Assembly (NCBI GenBank): GCA_965230615.1
Contig: OZ246012.1
Coordinates: 1,178,001 to 1,242,000 of the forward strand
Direction of reading: 5' to 3'
DNA from: G965230615 sp965230615
GTDB lineage: Bacteria; Pseudomonadota; Gammaproteobacteria; HTCC5015
Length of the DNA stretch: 64,000 nt
Part shown: positions 44,801-49,912 of the stretch, piece by piece
Layout of the letters: each line of letters opens with the position of its first letter
How positions within the stretch are numbered: the stretch's first letter is position 1
Made by a program: the position numbers and the translations under genes
Notes under the pieces: generated by a model
Databases searched by the model: none
Told to the model about the DNA's origin: nothing
What the model saw: only the letters and a program-made list of their open reading frames with translations

Positions 44801-46104
44801 TTGAGCAGTTCTTTACTAATCGCTGAAAGTGATAAAATAAACTCACCAGAATAATCGGCAGGTGGCGTTAGCTTAAGGCCAGCTAAGTCATCAGCTGTCA
44901 AACGGTAGCTGCCATCGCTTTGTAATGCCCCTGCGGATAGGCGACTACCTTCTGGCAGATTACTGATAGTAATTTCAGTCAGTTTCTCAGAGCCATCGGT
45001 ATCGGCTAAAGCAACATTTAAGTCTAGTGCAATAACCTCATCTTCTTTTGCCGTAATAGATTCGAAAGGGCTACTATCGCTAGTATTAAATGTTAATTTA
45101 CCCGACCAGGCTAACTTTTCACGCCCACCTATTTCTGACATACCATAAGCCCGCTCATAACGGGCTTGCTCAGGTGCGTAACGCTGACCATTTACTTCTA
45201 TATACTCAACAACTAAATTCCTATCTTTGTCCGGCCCATCCCAACGATCATTTAAAAACTCAACGCTAATGCTCTCTGGCCCATTAATACCATAATCACC
45301 ACTTAGCTGAATCAGTTGCCACTCTCCTTGACTATGCTCAGCAGTAACTTTTTGCACACCGCCAACGGCTTCGCCATTGATATAAATCTGCATCAGTGGC
45401 TCACCTTGATAGTGATCACCTGACACACGCAACGTTATCTGACTGTCGGGGTTAGCTTGACCGGCAACACTGATAATCGGATCGTCTGCGACTGCTGCTA
45501 CTCTAAGCGCTAAATTGCTTATCGCAATCTGATCATTGATCATCTGTGACAAACTAAGTCCAAGATTAATATCGCCTGCTAAATGCGGTGGCAGGTTTAA
45601 CTCAATATCATTAATATCTGAACCATCAATACGCCAAGTATTCGCACCAACTTTTTCACCTACCGATAAAAAGCCATTATCGGGTACATTACTAATTAGT
45701 AGCTCATTAACGTCATCTCTTGCCAGGCCATTTTCTGTTAATATCTCATTTAGTTCTAAATCAACCGCAATATCTTCCTCTGTATCAATAGAGTGACTAT
45801 TTTTAAATACATTAAGATTAACAATAACCTCATCATCAAATAAAACCACAGAGTCACCCAGCTGGCTATCATCAAAGATAGACAGTTGAAAACTCATATT
45901 CTCAACATCGGTATCTGGCTGTTGAAGATACAGCTTATCGAGCTGCCCCTGGCTTAATACCCATTGCCCATCGCTATTGAGTTCGCCAGCAGACAGACTT
46001 GCACTCAATGGTAGGTTGCTTATCCGATAAGATAGATTTGTGGAATTAAATTGCTGCGCTGAAAAATCGAACTTGAGTGGAATTTTCAGGTAGTCGTTAG
46101 CCAT
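32806..46104 (-). CDS. Giant type I-secreted repeat adhesin with carbohydrate-binding modules
   Basis: A 4432-residue protein built from about 31 cadherin/VCBS-like repeats of about 110 residues. The repeat consensus is ED-x-AI-x-L-(x6)-L-x-D-x-DGSE, then VPAGA-x-LSAG, DG-x-W, L-x-ITPP and VAD-x-P. The DxDGSE motif suggests calcium binding. Four CBM60-like modules sit at about residues 209-340, 569-700, 928-1096 and 1434-1566, and a DUF4114 domain at about 1849-2043 is nested inside repeat 11. There is no Sec signal; the C-terminus (GSSLEFYDVTRVEW) resembles type I secretion ends, although no nonapeptide RTX block is present. No LapA-type N-terminal retention module or LapG site was recognised, and no lapD or lapG is nearby. 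I saw only about five cysteines, three of them in module 3. I chose the ATG at 46104, which has AAGGAG six bases upstream. Exporter genes follow upstream on the same strand. Confidence 0.93.
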   Translation of the reverse strand: MANDYLKIPLKFDFSAQQFNSTNLSYRISNLPLSASLSAGELNSDGQWVLSQGQLDKLYLQQPDTDVENMSFQLSIFDDSQLGDSVVLFDDEVIVNLNVFKNSHSIDTEEDIAVDLELNEILTENGLARDDVNELLISNVPDNGFLSVGEKVGANTWRIDGSDINDIELNLPPHLAGDINLGLSLSQMINDQIAISNLALRVAAVADDPIISVAGQANPDSQITLRVSGDHYQGEPLMQIYINGEAVGGVQKVTAEHSQGEWQLIQLSGDYGINGPESISVEFLNDRWDGPDKDRNLVVEYIEVNGQRYAPEQARYERAYGMSEIGGREKLAWSGKLTFNTSDSSPFESITAKEDEVIALDLNVALADTDGSEKLTEITISNLPEGSRLSAGALQSDGSYRLTADDLAGLKLTPPADYSGEFILSLSAISKELLNNDTATSQLDLPIVVESKSDGMRISVNDIAANEDQVIPINLQLQSHDRDGSEQIEDITISGVPEGASLSAGEYLGNGVWSLTVGQLSGLSLTTAKDTDDDVSLTISVNSRDAGAAQTITNTATLNIGLEAKADGPQISVDGASNESEVLLRVSGHHYQGEPRFKVFIDDEQFGDIFTVSADCREGEFEDVVLRGDFGALGPDNISIEFLNDHYGGSVERDRDLIVDYIEVNNTRYEAEQSNYIRGYDQASLSGYQIMHWGGTLQFNTQDSRLPNALYGKEDTSLPLNIDVALNDVDGSERLLDEILIIGLPDGVSLSAGELQDDGSYLLNNADLEGLVIIPTDNFKDNFELTIQATSQESSNADQAITQLILPIHFEGLADAPGVQIQVAQGKEDQAIALDITVALTDAKETISDITISGVPEGAQLSAGNEFSPGEWYLTVEQLEGLTITPPENSDEDFSLNIAVTSSEPNSDSNATTLVILPVMVDAIADAPLLQSPQDLSSVTFRISGSNIGNGMPEFAGPPEFNIYINGEQVGGTYTALADFSEGHWDEFTLYGDWGVTGPDTVEVEFTNDLWCAPFCADRDLLVDRIEVNHTPYEAEDALYLRYAINADLGHECDPEVVAANIAAGLYEASTGTLPEMLTSGQERMAWEGRLIFDTRNNGGPQIVQGDEDTAIRVPIALTLLDTDGSESVSHVLVSDIPAGAILSAGEQQEDGSWRLTIEEISQLRITPPEDSDADFEINVTAVSVENANGDQASQSITVPIAVHAVADKPDVAAAPASGQENQAIALDIQAALTDVDSSETLHIVIANVPAGAILSAGELQNDGTWVLSSNQLDDLTITPPLNSDNDFVLSVSAVSTEASNQDQAQDITELPVTITGTVNKPTLSHDVINTAEDVAIALELKPENLDTDGSESLTISISGLPEGASLSAGEQQADNSWSLTLADLAGLQLFTAEHSDQDFNLTVSMTAIENSTGEYATTIATIPVTVAAVADAPRLTLPGSDGQSEINVRVSGDHYLGAPRFRVHVDGEPFGDVITVAADRRSDTWETITLKGDFGPMGPESVTVEFLNDRWGGSREHDRNLVVDYLEVNGQHYAPDNAIYDRAYGMSTIDGQKIMAWTGEMHFDTANNGGVGVRGYEDQSIALDISTALVDRDGSESLQIQVDDVPAGATLSAGSYQGDGRWLLNVDDLNDLSITPPLHSDTDFQIVVNAISTETENGHQAITTLAIPIEVKAVADKPSLTAAVALGTEDQAVNLLIDAALVDQDGSESLSVIIDNVPAGASLSAGSQQADGSWQLSPDQLAGLQLQPPANNDVNFELTVTAVSTEQSNTDSATTQVSLPVQLTAVADAPALIVENVSGQEDAAIELNISSTLIDTDGSESMQLLVSGVPAGMQLSAGTPLEEAVPSILNAETTLHVAEDYTAKVIFEGETAGYRNSFGYYTIDADTGKISDVNIIWENASLQGSGGDLQAGESSVDIPMAAGTEMGFFIVANGFSQNNFEGLSDGEYQFLDADGNQAAVDSDKPTLWYVSESGETIRINGHIYHTTQNEDQFELNPDGMQHTTALLSLEDCTITIGFEDLYGGGDRDFDDSIFTLMVGLENTQAIHTQQVTSGDTTSTWLLSADDLANLSIMPLPDYSGEFALQITSSSTEASNGDRATVEQSITVNVNAVADEPTVTITPAAGYEDQAVSLHITTATNDMDGSESIQLIHISDVPVGATLSQGRNNGDGSWTLGPDELTGLSVTPPLNSNVDFVLNITAISEEPNGSQAASSVALPVTLTGVADQAVLNLANVQGNEDSQIALDIQAVLTDIDNSEDLSVQIDNVPSGAQLSAGQPLGNGQWLLTAEQLNELTITPPPNSDSNFTLTVTAISQENDGDSASISQSLSVTVSGVADKPYVTVEPASGLEDQAININIAAALSDTDGSEGLLAGAITIANVPAGASLSAGVPQGDGVWILNPSELEGLQITPALNSNTDFVLDIRVFSTESSGDTVSTQIDLPVSVQGVADQPLLSASDIVGQEDKYINLEVDAALQDIDGSETLSFVISDLPSGAKLNTGVENNDGSWTLSADQISNAAIKPPGNFSGEFTLNIVAVATENDGDSANVQTDFAVNVTAVTDTARIKASTVNAVEDTTVPLNLNISLRDKDGSETLGAIVISQLPTGAILSAGQDNGDGSWTLTAEQIPDLQITPPANSNDDFRLKVSAETIEETVGSRITNKYFDVKLTGVADTPLLEVADVSGFEDRAISLDVEAALLDTDNSESLSIIIRGVPRTGSLSHGSYQGDGVWEVDPADLAQLQINAPQHFSGRIDLEMIASSHENDGDIAIVTAPFSVFVEGVADIAHMEVRPANGFEDQAIALDIRTQLVDTDGSEGLSVLLGNIPQGAQLSAGELQDDGRVLLNQDQLNSLTITPPAHSNVDFILTVTALSSEQDGHIAQQTQALPVSVIGIADQPLAIAENVSGYEDQPIALSLSADLIDSDGSETLSIVIGGLPVGARISHGLFNGNGTWSIDPEELGGLTITPPRDFSGDIAMTMRVISTEDDGDISQVTLPFNVHVTSVVDAPSGYSVARGLEDTAISLNLNPGLNDHDGSESVIEARISGVPEGAELSAGTEIAAGVYLINQSDLSDLTITPPYNSNENFVLNVVSTILESDGVIENYSGNLQVKVRGVADLPSVVANDISGDKNTAIALDFHGRLSDFDGSEELYYILENVPQDTFISAGFNNGDGSWTILPEHLSALTLTPPVNYTGELDLVVRAVARESDGDLIDNTTSFTLQVLDVGSGDGAGSGLGTGDSAHAIRFDNISTYEDQPIHLDLSELNDSQVNSITLIGIPAGATLSNGELQADGSWSLTTADIQSDLSLSLVEHSDPDFPITVSWHDHDEQYMSEFSVQVLPQADAPILTVQAVTGIEDTAIALNVAAELVDLDGSEVLSYIIKDLPEGADLSAGFYNPANSTWTLTVEELEGLAVMPPAQFSGDLSFTFGAVATEYTGNYAINTQTVVIPVTAVADPAVIKAQPEVVIEDNSLALNLNITSSDQDGSESIQAVTISNLPAGAQLLGATANADGSYSITMDELANLRVQPPAHQHGQFSLTVTAITQEANGDSMAVSKEISFHVLSAPDEPALQASNVQGFEDSAIALNINASLNDQDGSEVMSVIVSGIPEGAVLSAGMNNGDGTWTLRAEQLSGLSMTPPLNFSGAIALTVQAISLEMDTFETAETLQSFNVNVTPLADAPTADPINAVGLEDAAIPVIINAQLTDTDGSEALTVIFNNVPAGAQFSAGTKNADGSWLLSAEQLSGLTITPPNNVAEDFQLALTVIATESNGEQSVITDTLDIQVTPQADAALITANDISGREDMPIMLDLDAELFDIDGSESLILSITGVPDTASLSHGLRNADGSWSVAEDDLPLLVMTPPEHFSGQLNMTLIATTTDNNGDTNTISKAFAVTLEGQADAASLTLNQTSGLEDYPVPLDVVAMLVDIDGSESLQIHISDLPDGASLSAGEPQADGRWLLSPGELSDLRFNPPANFSGAVSLSIVVSSLEQDGDRAEVNDILTLQVAPVIDEAIVSVHDVHGREDQAIALDLSAALFDDDGSESISLLLIGVPAGAVLSAGTQQADGQWLLGQAELNGLSFTPPANLSGEMNMALVVTVNESAGEGSLVSSHPFSVTVAGDADTPLLAVAENTNSDYGQPVLLDVQAALSDIDGSENLHLRIEGLPAGASLSAGQANPDGSWEIVANNINGLALTPPAEFSGAMQLSFTATTEDFMGDTVSISSNMNIQVAEPVIEIVEQNRPLGIFLDIETQLQGFDDTAALDISIQGIPDGGMLSAGIDNGDGSWSLDSTQLSDIHFVPPEDYEGVVRLTLEAVATDTDGSTASASSTMNIPVGNNSEQAFEFSQGRGHETYIANDGAGVIRLEGVIHGPVSQIDDNDDWVLLLEPPQGPFEQAENSLNFSNDTSGVISLADGSSLEFYDVTRVEW
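39975..40560 (-). other. DUF4114 domain nested within adhesin repeat 11
   Basis: About 195 residues with the DUF4114 pattern: FGYYTIDADTGKI, TEMGFFIVANG, then FEDLYGGGDRDFDDSIF near the end. It interrupts a repeat after LSAGTPLEE, and the repeat resumes with TWLLSADDL. The acidic GGGDRDFDD segment is a likely calcium site. Confidence 0.75.
41408..41805 (-). other. CBM60-like module 4 of the adhesin
   Basis: About 130 residues with the pattern VRVSGDHY...VHVDGEPFGD...VEFLNDRWGG...DRNLVVDYLEVNG...Y, like calcium-dependent xylan-binding modules (CBM36/CBM60). The ND and DRN positions probably bind calcium. The sugar bound is not known. Confidence 0.7.
42815..43323 (-). other. CBM60-like module 3, enlarged and cysteine-containing
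   Basis: The longest copy, about 169 residues. The core matches the others (IYINGEQVGG, VEFTNDLW, DRDLLVDRIEVN). It has CAPFC in place of the GG turn and a further Cys in an insertion (GHECDPEVV) of about 35 residues. A disulfide is plausible; this is inference. Confidence 0.65.
44003..44400 (-). other. CBM60-like module 2 of the adhesin
   Basis: About 132 residues with LRVSGHHYQGEP, VFIDDEQFGD, IEFLNDHYGG and DRDLIVDYIEVNN. It carries one cysteine (SADCREGE). Confidence 0.7.
45084..45480 (-). other. CBM60-like module 1 of the adhesin
   Basis: About 132 residues with LRVSGDHYQGEP, IYINGEAVGG, VEFLNDRWDGPDKDRN and VEYIEVNGQRYAPEQA. It is closest to module 4 in its AYGMS...KLAW end. Confidence 0.7.
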
Positions 46105-46110
46105 ACCAAA

Positions 46111-46116
46111 CTCCTT
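46111..46116 (-). promoter_or_regulatory. Ribosome binding site that fixes the adhesin start
   Basis: AAGGAG six bases before the ATG at 46104. Earlier in-frame ATGs (46119 and 46134) lack such a site, and one of them overlaps it. Confidence 0.75.
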
Positions 46117-46257
46117 CATGTGTAATCTGTACATTACCCCGTAGAAGCTGTCGACTATTGTTCGTTATTCTTTAGTGTTTTCGCTTTATTGCTGAGGCAA
46201 AAATGTTAAAGGTTCTCATTTGGTTTAAGGTAGACGGTACAAAACATCTTGTCAGGA

Positions 46258-46292
46258 GTAAGTATATAGACTTACTTTTTGCATTTATCAAA
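46258..46292 (-). promoter_or_regulatory. Adhesin promoter with a palindromic operator over the -10 box
   Basis: On the minus strand TTGATA (46292-46287) and TATATA (46269-46264) are 17 bases apart, a near-consensus sigma70 promoter about 150 bases before the start. The -10 box is the centre of a perfect inverted repeat AGTAAGT-N6-ACTTACT (46258-46277), so a dimeric repressor bound there would block polymerase. The regulator is unknown. The remainder of the 300-base gap holds no gene. Confidence 0.55.
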
Positions 46293-46407
46293 TATCTTCA
46301 GCACTTATTACAATTTTTTTAAGCAAAAAAACATTGCTAAAAATCCTTATTCGCTTGACAAAAAATAACCTGCTTTACATCAATAACTTAAGCATTGCAT
46401 AAAAACA

Positions 46408-47745
46408 CTAGCGTTCTCTAAATGCTTCATTTAAATTGGTGTAAACCGGCTTTAGCAAATATTGTAAAATTGTCTTACTACCCGTAATAATATCTGCCTG
46501 CGCGGTCATCCCAGGCATAACGCTGTGACTTGCATTATTACCCACATAAGTATTGACAAGCCTTACCATGCCTTTGTAATAAGGCGCACCATCCTCATCC
46601 ATAAAAGTTGATGCTGATATTGACTCAAGCGTACCTTCAACAATGCCATAACGCGAAAAGTTATACGTATGCACTTTGACTTGAACATCCTGCCCTTCAC
46701 GCACAAAGCCAATATCCAAGGTTGATATCTTAGCTTCAAGTAATAATTCTTTATCTAGTGGCACAATTTCCGCTACTAGCCCACCAGGCGGTAACACACC
46801 CAATTGCGACCTCACAGGCACTTGCTGCACAATACCCGCTACTGGTGATCGGATGGTGAGCCGTTCAACTCTGTCCTGCAGTTTTTCAAGCATCTGTTCT
46901 ACCTCAACCAGCATAGAAGTCACAGACCCTAATTCCTTCATTGCTGTCTCTTTACGACGACTACTGCTCTCGACCAAACGTTTATGTAAAGTCTCTATCT
47001 CAGCCTGCATAGTCTCAATATTACTTAATATGCGCTCTTTACTGGCTTCAGTCGAAGTGAATTCTCGTTTAATTTTAATCAGCTCCAACTTTGAAATTAA
47101 CTGCTTGGCAAATAAAGATTCACGCATATCTCGCTCTTCTTTTAAAAGTGACAAGTTGGCTGCAATACTTTTATGTTCACGCTGTAAACCTTGTAGTTCT
47201 GTTTTTCGCTTCTCAATCTGCTCTGCGATAACAGCCTGCTCTCCTTCGCTGCCTTGCAATTGGGATTGTAGTATTTGTTTTTGATCTTCTCTTAGGCCAC
47301 TAAAATCTTTGTTTTCCAAATCAAAGTTAGCAGAGCGATCTTCTGCAAATGCCCGTAAACGTTCAGCTTGTAAGATCAGGGCAATCTTTCTCGATCGCAT
47401 TTGCTCAAGGTCTGCTAAAGGCGCTGTATCAGCTAAACGTGCTAATGCCTGACCGGCTTCGACAATTTCACCTTCTTCAACAAATACTTCCTCAACAATA
47501 CCTCCTTCTAAATGTTGCACTGGCCAGGTACTACCCTGTGGAATAATTTTACCGCTTGCAATTGTCTTCTCATCAAGGCTGGCAAATGCCGCCCATAATA
47601 TAAATAAAGTAATCGTTAATAGAATAAAGAAGACAGCAAAATTTAATAGTTTAGGAACACCTAGTTCGCCTAAACTCTCTTCGTCATCAATATAACGTCT
47701 AGAACTTTGATGTAATCTACCAATGTAGTTTTGCAATGTATCCAT
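46408..47745 (-). CDS. HlyD-family type I secretion adaptor
   Basis: A 445-residue periplasmic adaptor. A cytoplasmic N-terminus precedes one transmembrane helix (about 34-56), a split biotinyl-lipoyl domain (VQHLEGGIVEEV and RSPVAGIVQQVPV), a long alpha-helical hairpin of coiled coil (about 110-300) and a beta-barrel domain ending near VMPGMTAQADI. In type I systems it bridges the ABC exporter to a TolC-type channel. It begins one base after the upstream ABC gene stop. No TolC/LapE homologue is in the window. Confidence 0.94.
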   Translation of the reverse strand: MDTLQNYIGRLHQSSRRYIDDEESLGELGVPKLLNFAVFFILLTITLFILWAAFASLDEKTIASGKIIPQGSTWPVQHLEGGIVEEVFVEEGEIVEAGQALARLADTAPLADLEQMRSRKIALILQAERLRAFAEDRSANFDLENKDFSGLREDQKQILQSQLQGSEGEQAVIAEQIEKRKTELQGLQREHKSIAANLSLLKEERDMRESLFAKQLISKLELIKIKREFTSTEASKERILSNIETMQAEIETLHKRLVESSSRRKETAMKELGSVTSMLVEVEQMLEKLQDRVERLTIRSPVAGIVQQVPVRSQLGVLPPGGLVAEIVPLDKELLLEAKISTLDIGFVREGQDVQVKVHTYNFSRYGIVEGTLESISASTFMDEDGAPYYKGMVRLVNTYVGNNASHSVMPGMTAQADIITGSKTILQYLLKPVYTNLNEAFRER

Positions 47746-47746
47746 C

Positions 47747-49912
47747 TCACATCATCTCAAAAGGAATTTTCCCAATCACATCTGCCGCAGGCCCAAAGAA
47801 ACGTTGATTGCCTTTATCTAACAACAGCACTTTATCAGCAATACCTAAGTGTCCAGGCCGATGTGTCACACAAAAAACACTGGCACTTCCTCGAATTTTC
47901 TGCAATGCCTCCATAAAGAGAAATTCACTCTCATAATCCAGGCCATTAACTGGCTCATCTAATAAAATAATAGAAGCATTCTTCAAATAGATCTGTGCCA
48001 AAGCAAAGCGAGTGACAAAGCTCAATGGCCATTGCTGTGGTAGACGATAGTCAATATAGGTATCGAGCTTTTCAGGTAAGCGCTCAATCTCAGCTTGCAG
48101 GCCTGCCAGTTTGATGGCATCAGAGATCGCGTGCTCATCGGCCAATGGATTAGCTAATAACAGATTTTCACGTAAACTTCCGATTAACAATTGCGGCTGC
48201 TGAGGAAAATAAGCAATTTTCTGACGCAACAACATTGGATTAAACTGTCTGGAATCACAATTGTCCAGACTAATACTACCAATTTGAGTACTATAAATAC
48301 TGGCTATCAGCTTTAGAATCGTAGACTTACCTGAACCATTGCGACCAACAATAGCGACAACCTCTCCAGGCAAAATATCAAAGCTGATATTAGTAATCAC
48401 CGGGTCATAACTTCTGTCATATCGAAAGGTGACTTTATCAAAGCTAACTTTACCATTTAGCTTTTGGATGGGAGTGTACCGGCGTTCGCTATCAACTTCC
48501 GCTTCCATGTCTAATAACCGTGAAACACCTTGCACACCTGTTTGCAATTGGCGTATTTTCCCTAACGACAAAAATGTTGTCTGCACAGGAGACAAGCAAC
48601 GCCACACCAGCATGACTGATGCAATCAAACCACCGGTTGTCAAACTACCTGCTAATACAAGTTGCACACCCAAAGCGAGCATAGCAACACCGCCTAACAT
48701 ATTCAGCGTATGCGCAATACTGTTCAGATGATTATTGATAATATTAGAACGAAATATTGCAGCTGCTGCATCCTGCGAGAGTTTATTAAAGCGACGTAAA
48801 CTAAACTGTTCTTCATTTACTGCTCGCAAAGCAGACATCTTCTCAACAGCTTCTAAAATATATTCTTGTTTTTTATTGCTAGCCCGAGATGTCTCGATGG
48901 TATTAGATTGGATTTTTCTATAGGCAAATGGATAGAGTAATAAGTAAATAATAATCACGATAATAGGAATAAACACCATATATCCGCCAAGCATGTAAAT
49001 AACCAACAAAAACAAAAATACAAATGGCAAATCCAATAAGGCAAAAAAACCAGGACCGCTGAAAAAACTTTTTATTCTATCAGCTTCATTAACTCGCTGT
49101 AGCTGCGAGTTAACATTCATTCGCTCTGCCACAAAATAAGGCCAACTTAACATTTTCTCCAAGGCTTTCAGGCCCAACGAATAAGAAAAACGATGGGCTG
49201 CATATGACACTATATTCACTCTGATACGTTTTAGAACGAAGTCTAAGCTTAAGACAATACTAATACCGACCACCAAATAAACCAATGTAGATATCGAACG
49301 CGTATCAATTGCCTTATCATAAACATTCATAACAAATAGTGGCATCAACAAAGCAAATATATTACTAAATAATGTTAAGGTAACAATATAAATTGCTGAC
49401 ATCTTTATAGGCTTAAAATACCCTGCTAAGCTTTGAGAATGACCTGCATCCTTATCTTTGATTTTTTTAAGGCAATACACCTGCTTACCCAGATCAGCAA
49501 AAGGCATGGCATGTGCTTCATTGCTGAAAATATTATAGGCAACAACACCACTTGAACTGGCATCCAGAATAATACTCGAGTTTTCTATATTAGCTTGATC
49601 CACAAAAAGCCAGGGTAATACACGATAATGCTGCTTTTCATCTAAGCTAACTTTATCCAGTGAGTAGCCAAGGCGAGCCATAGCATTTTTTAGCTCATTG
49701 AAATCGGAATTCCCTTTATTGTATGGCAAGGCTTCCAACAACTCTCTCTCTGAGCCATTCCAATCAACAGATATTAAAAGTAATGGAATAAAATCCAGCC
49801 AGCTCAGCCCATCACTCTCTAGTGTGGCCAACTTGCTCTTTAGTGCCTGGTATTTAGATGCAAATTGATCAGATAGAAAGTTAGCAGATTCTATTGGTAA
49901 TGGGGTAGACAT
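47747..49912 (-). CDS. Type I secretion ABC exporter, subunit with degenerate signature motif
   Basis: A 721-residue half-transporter. About 160 N-terminal residues are probably a C39-like domain without the catalytic cysteine, as in exporters of giant adhesins. A six-helix membrane domain (about 165-440) and the ATPase (about 485-715) follow. Walker A (GRNGSGKST, near 522), Walker B (ILLDEP, near 650) and H-loop (THRPG, near 682) are canonical. The LSGGQ signature is lost: the aligned segment reads WPLSFVTRFALA (near 624). The ATG overlaps the stop of the other ABC gene by one base (TAATG). The combination suggests partnership with the other exporter rather than a homodimer. Confidence 0.93.
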   Translation of the reverse strand: MSTPLPIESANFLSDQFASKYQALKSKLATLESDGLSWLDFIPLLLISVDWNGSERELLEALPYNKGNSDFNELKNAMARLGYSLDKVSLDEKQHYRVLPWLFVDQANIENSSIILDASSSGVVAYNIFSNEAHAMPFADLGKQVYCLKKIKDKDAGHSQSLAGYFKPIKMSAIYIVTLTLFSNIFALLMPLFVMNVYDKAIDTRSISTLVYLVVGISIVLSLDFVLKRIRVNIVSYAAHRFSYSLGLKALEKMLSWPYFVAERMNVNSQLQRVNEADRIKSFFSGPGFFALLDLPFVFLFLLVIYMLGGYMVFIPIIVIIIYLLLYPFAYRKIQSNTIETSRASNKKQEYILEAVEKMSALRAVNEEQFSLRRFNKLSQDAAAAIFRSNIINNHLNSIAHTLNMLGGVAMLALGVQLVLAGSLTTGGLIASVMLVWRCLSPVQTTFLSLGKIRQLQTGVQGVSRLLDMEAEVDSERRYTPIQKLNGKVSFDKVTFRYDRSYDPVITNISFDILPGEVVAIVGRNGSGKSTILKLIASIYSTQIGSISLDNCDSRQFNPMLLRQKIAYFPQQPQLLIGSLRENLLLANPLADEHAISDAIKLAGLQAEIERLPEKLDTYIDYRLPQQWPLSFVTRFALAQIYLKNASIILLDEPVNGLDYESEFLFMEALQKIRGSASVFCVTHRPGHLGIADKVLLLDKGNQRFFGPAADVIGKIPFEMM

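Larger units (their letters stand above)
33085..45795 (-). repeat. Array of about 31 cadherin/VCBS-like protein repeats
   Basis: Counted by eye from the repeated ED...DGSE...LSAG...TPP...VAD blocks. Repeats are diverged (no near-identical copies at DNA level that I could see), indicating an old array rather than a recent expansion. Some copies lose key positions: repeat 1 has an insertion, repeat 21 has DKN for ED, repeat 22 lacks DGSE, repeats 30 and 31 lack the ED, and a glycine/serine-rich spacer follows repeat 21. Confidence 0.85.

Noticed and set aside
33085..45795. RTX nonapeptide (GGxGxDxUx) calcium repeats in the adhesin
   Set aside because: Glycine/aspartate-rich stretches such as the GGGDRDFDD of DUF4114 and the spacer after repeat 21 are isolated; no tandem nonapeptides are present.
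33219..45796. Many plus-strand frames of 60-160 codons opposite the giant adhesin
   Set aside because: They recur with the repeat period and are mirror frames of the coding repeats; none has a ribosome site or recognisable domain.
46300..46350. A second terminator after the HlyD gene (AGCAA/TTGCT with T and A runs)
   Set aside because: The stem needs a bulge, and it is followed by A rather than T on the relevant strand; it may be only AT-rich spacer.
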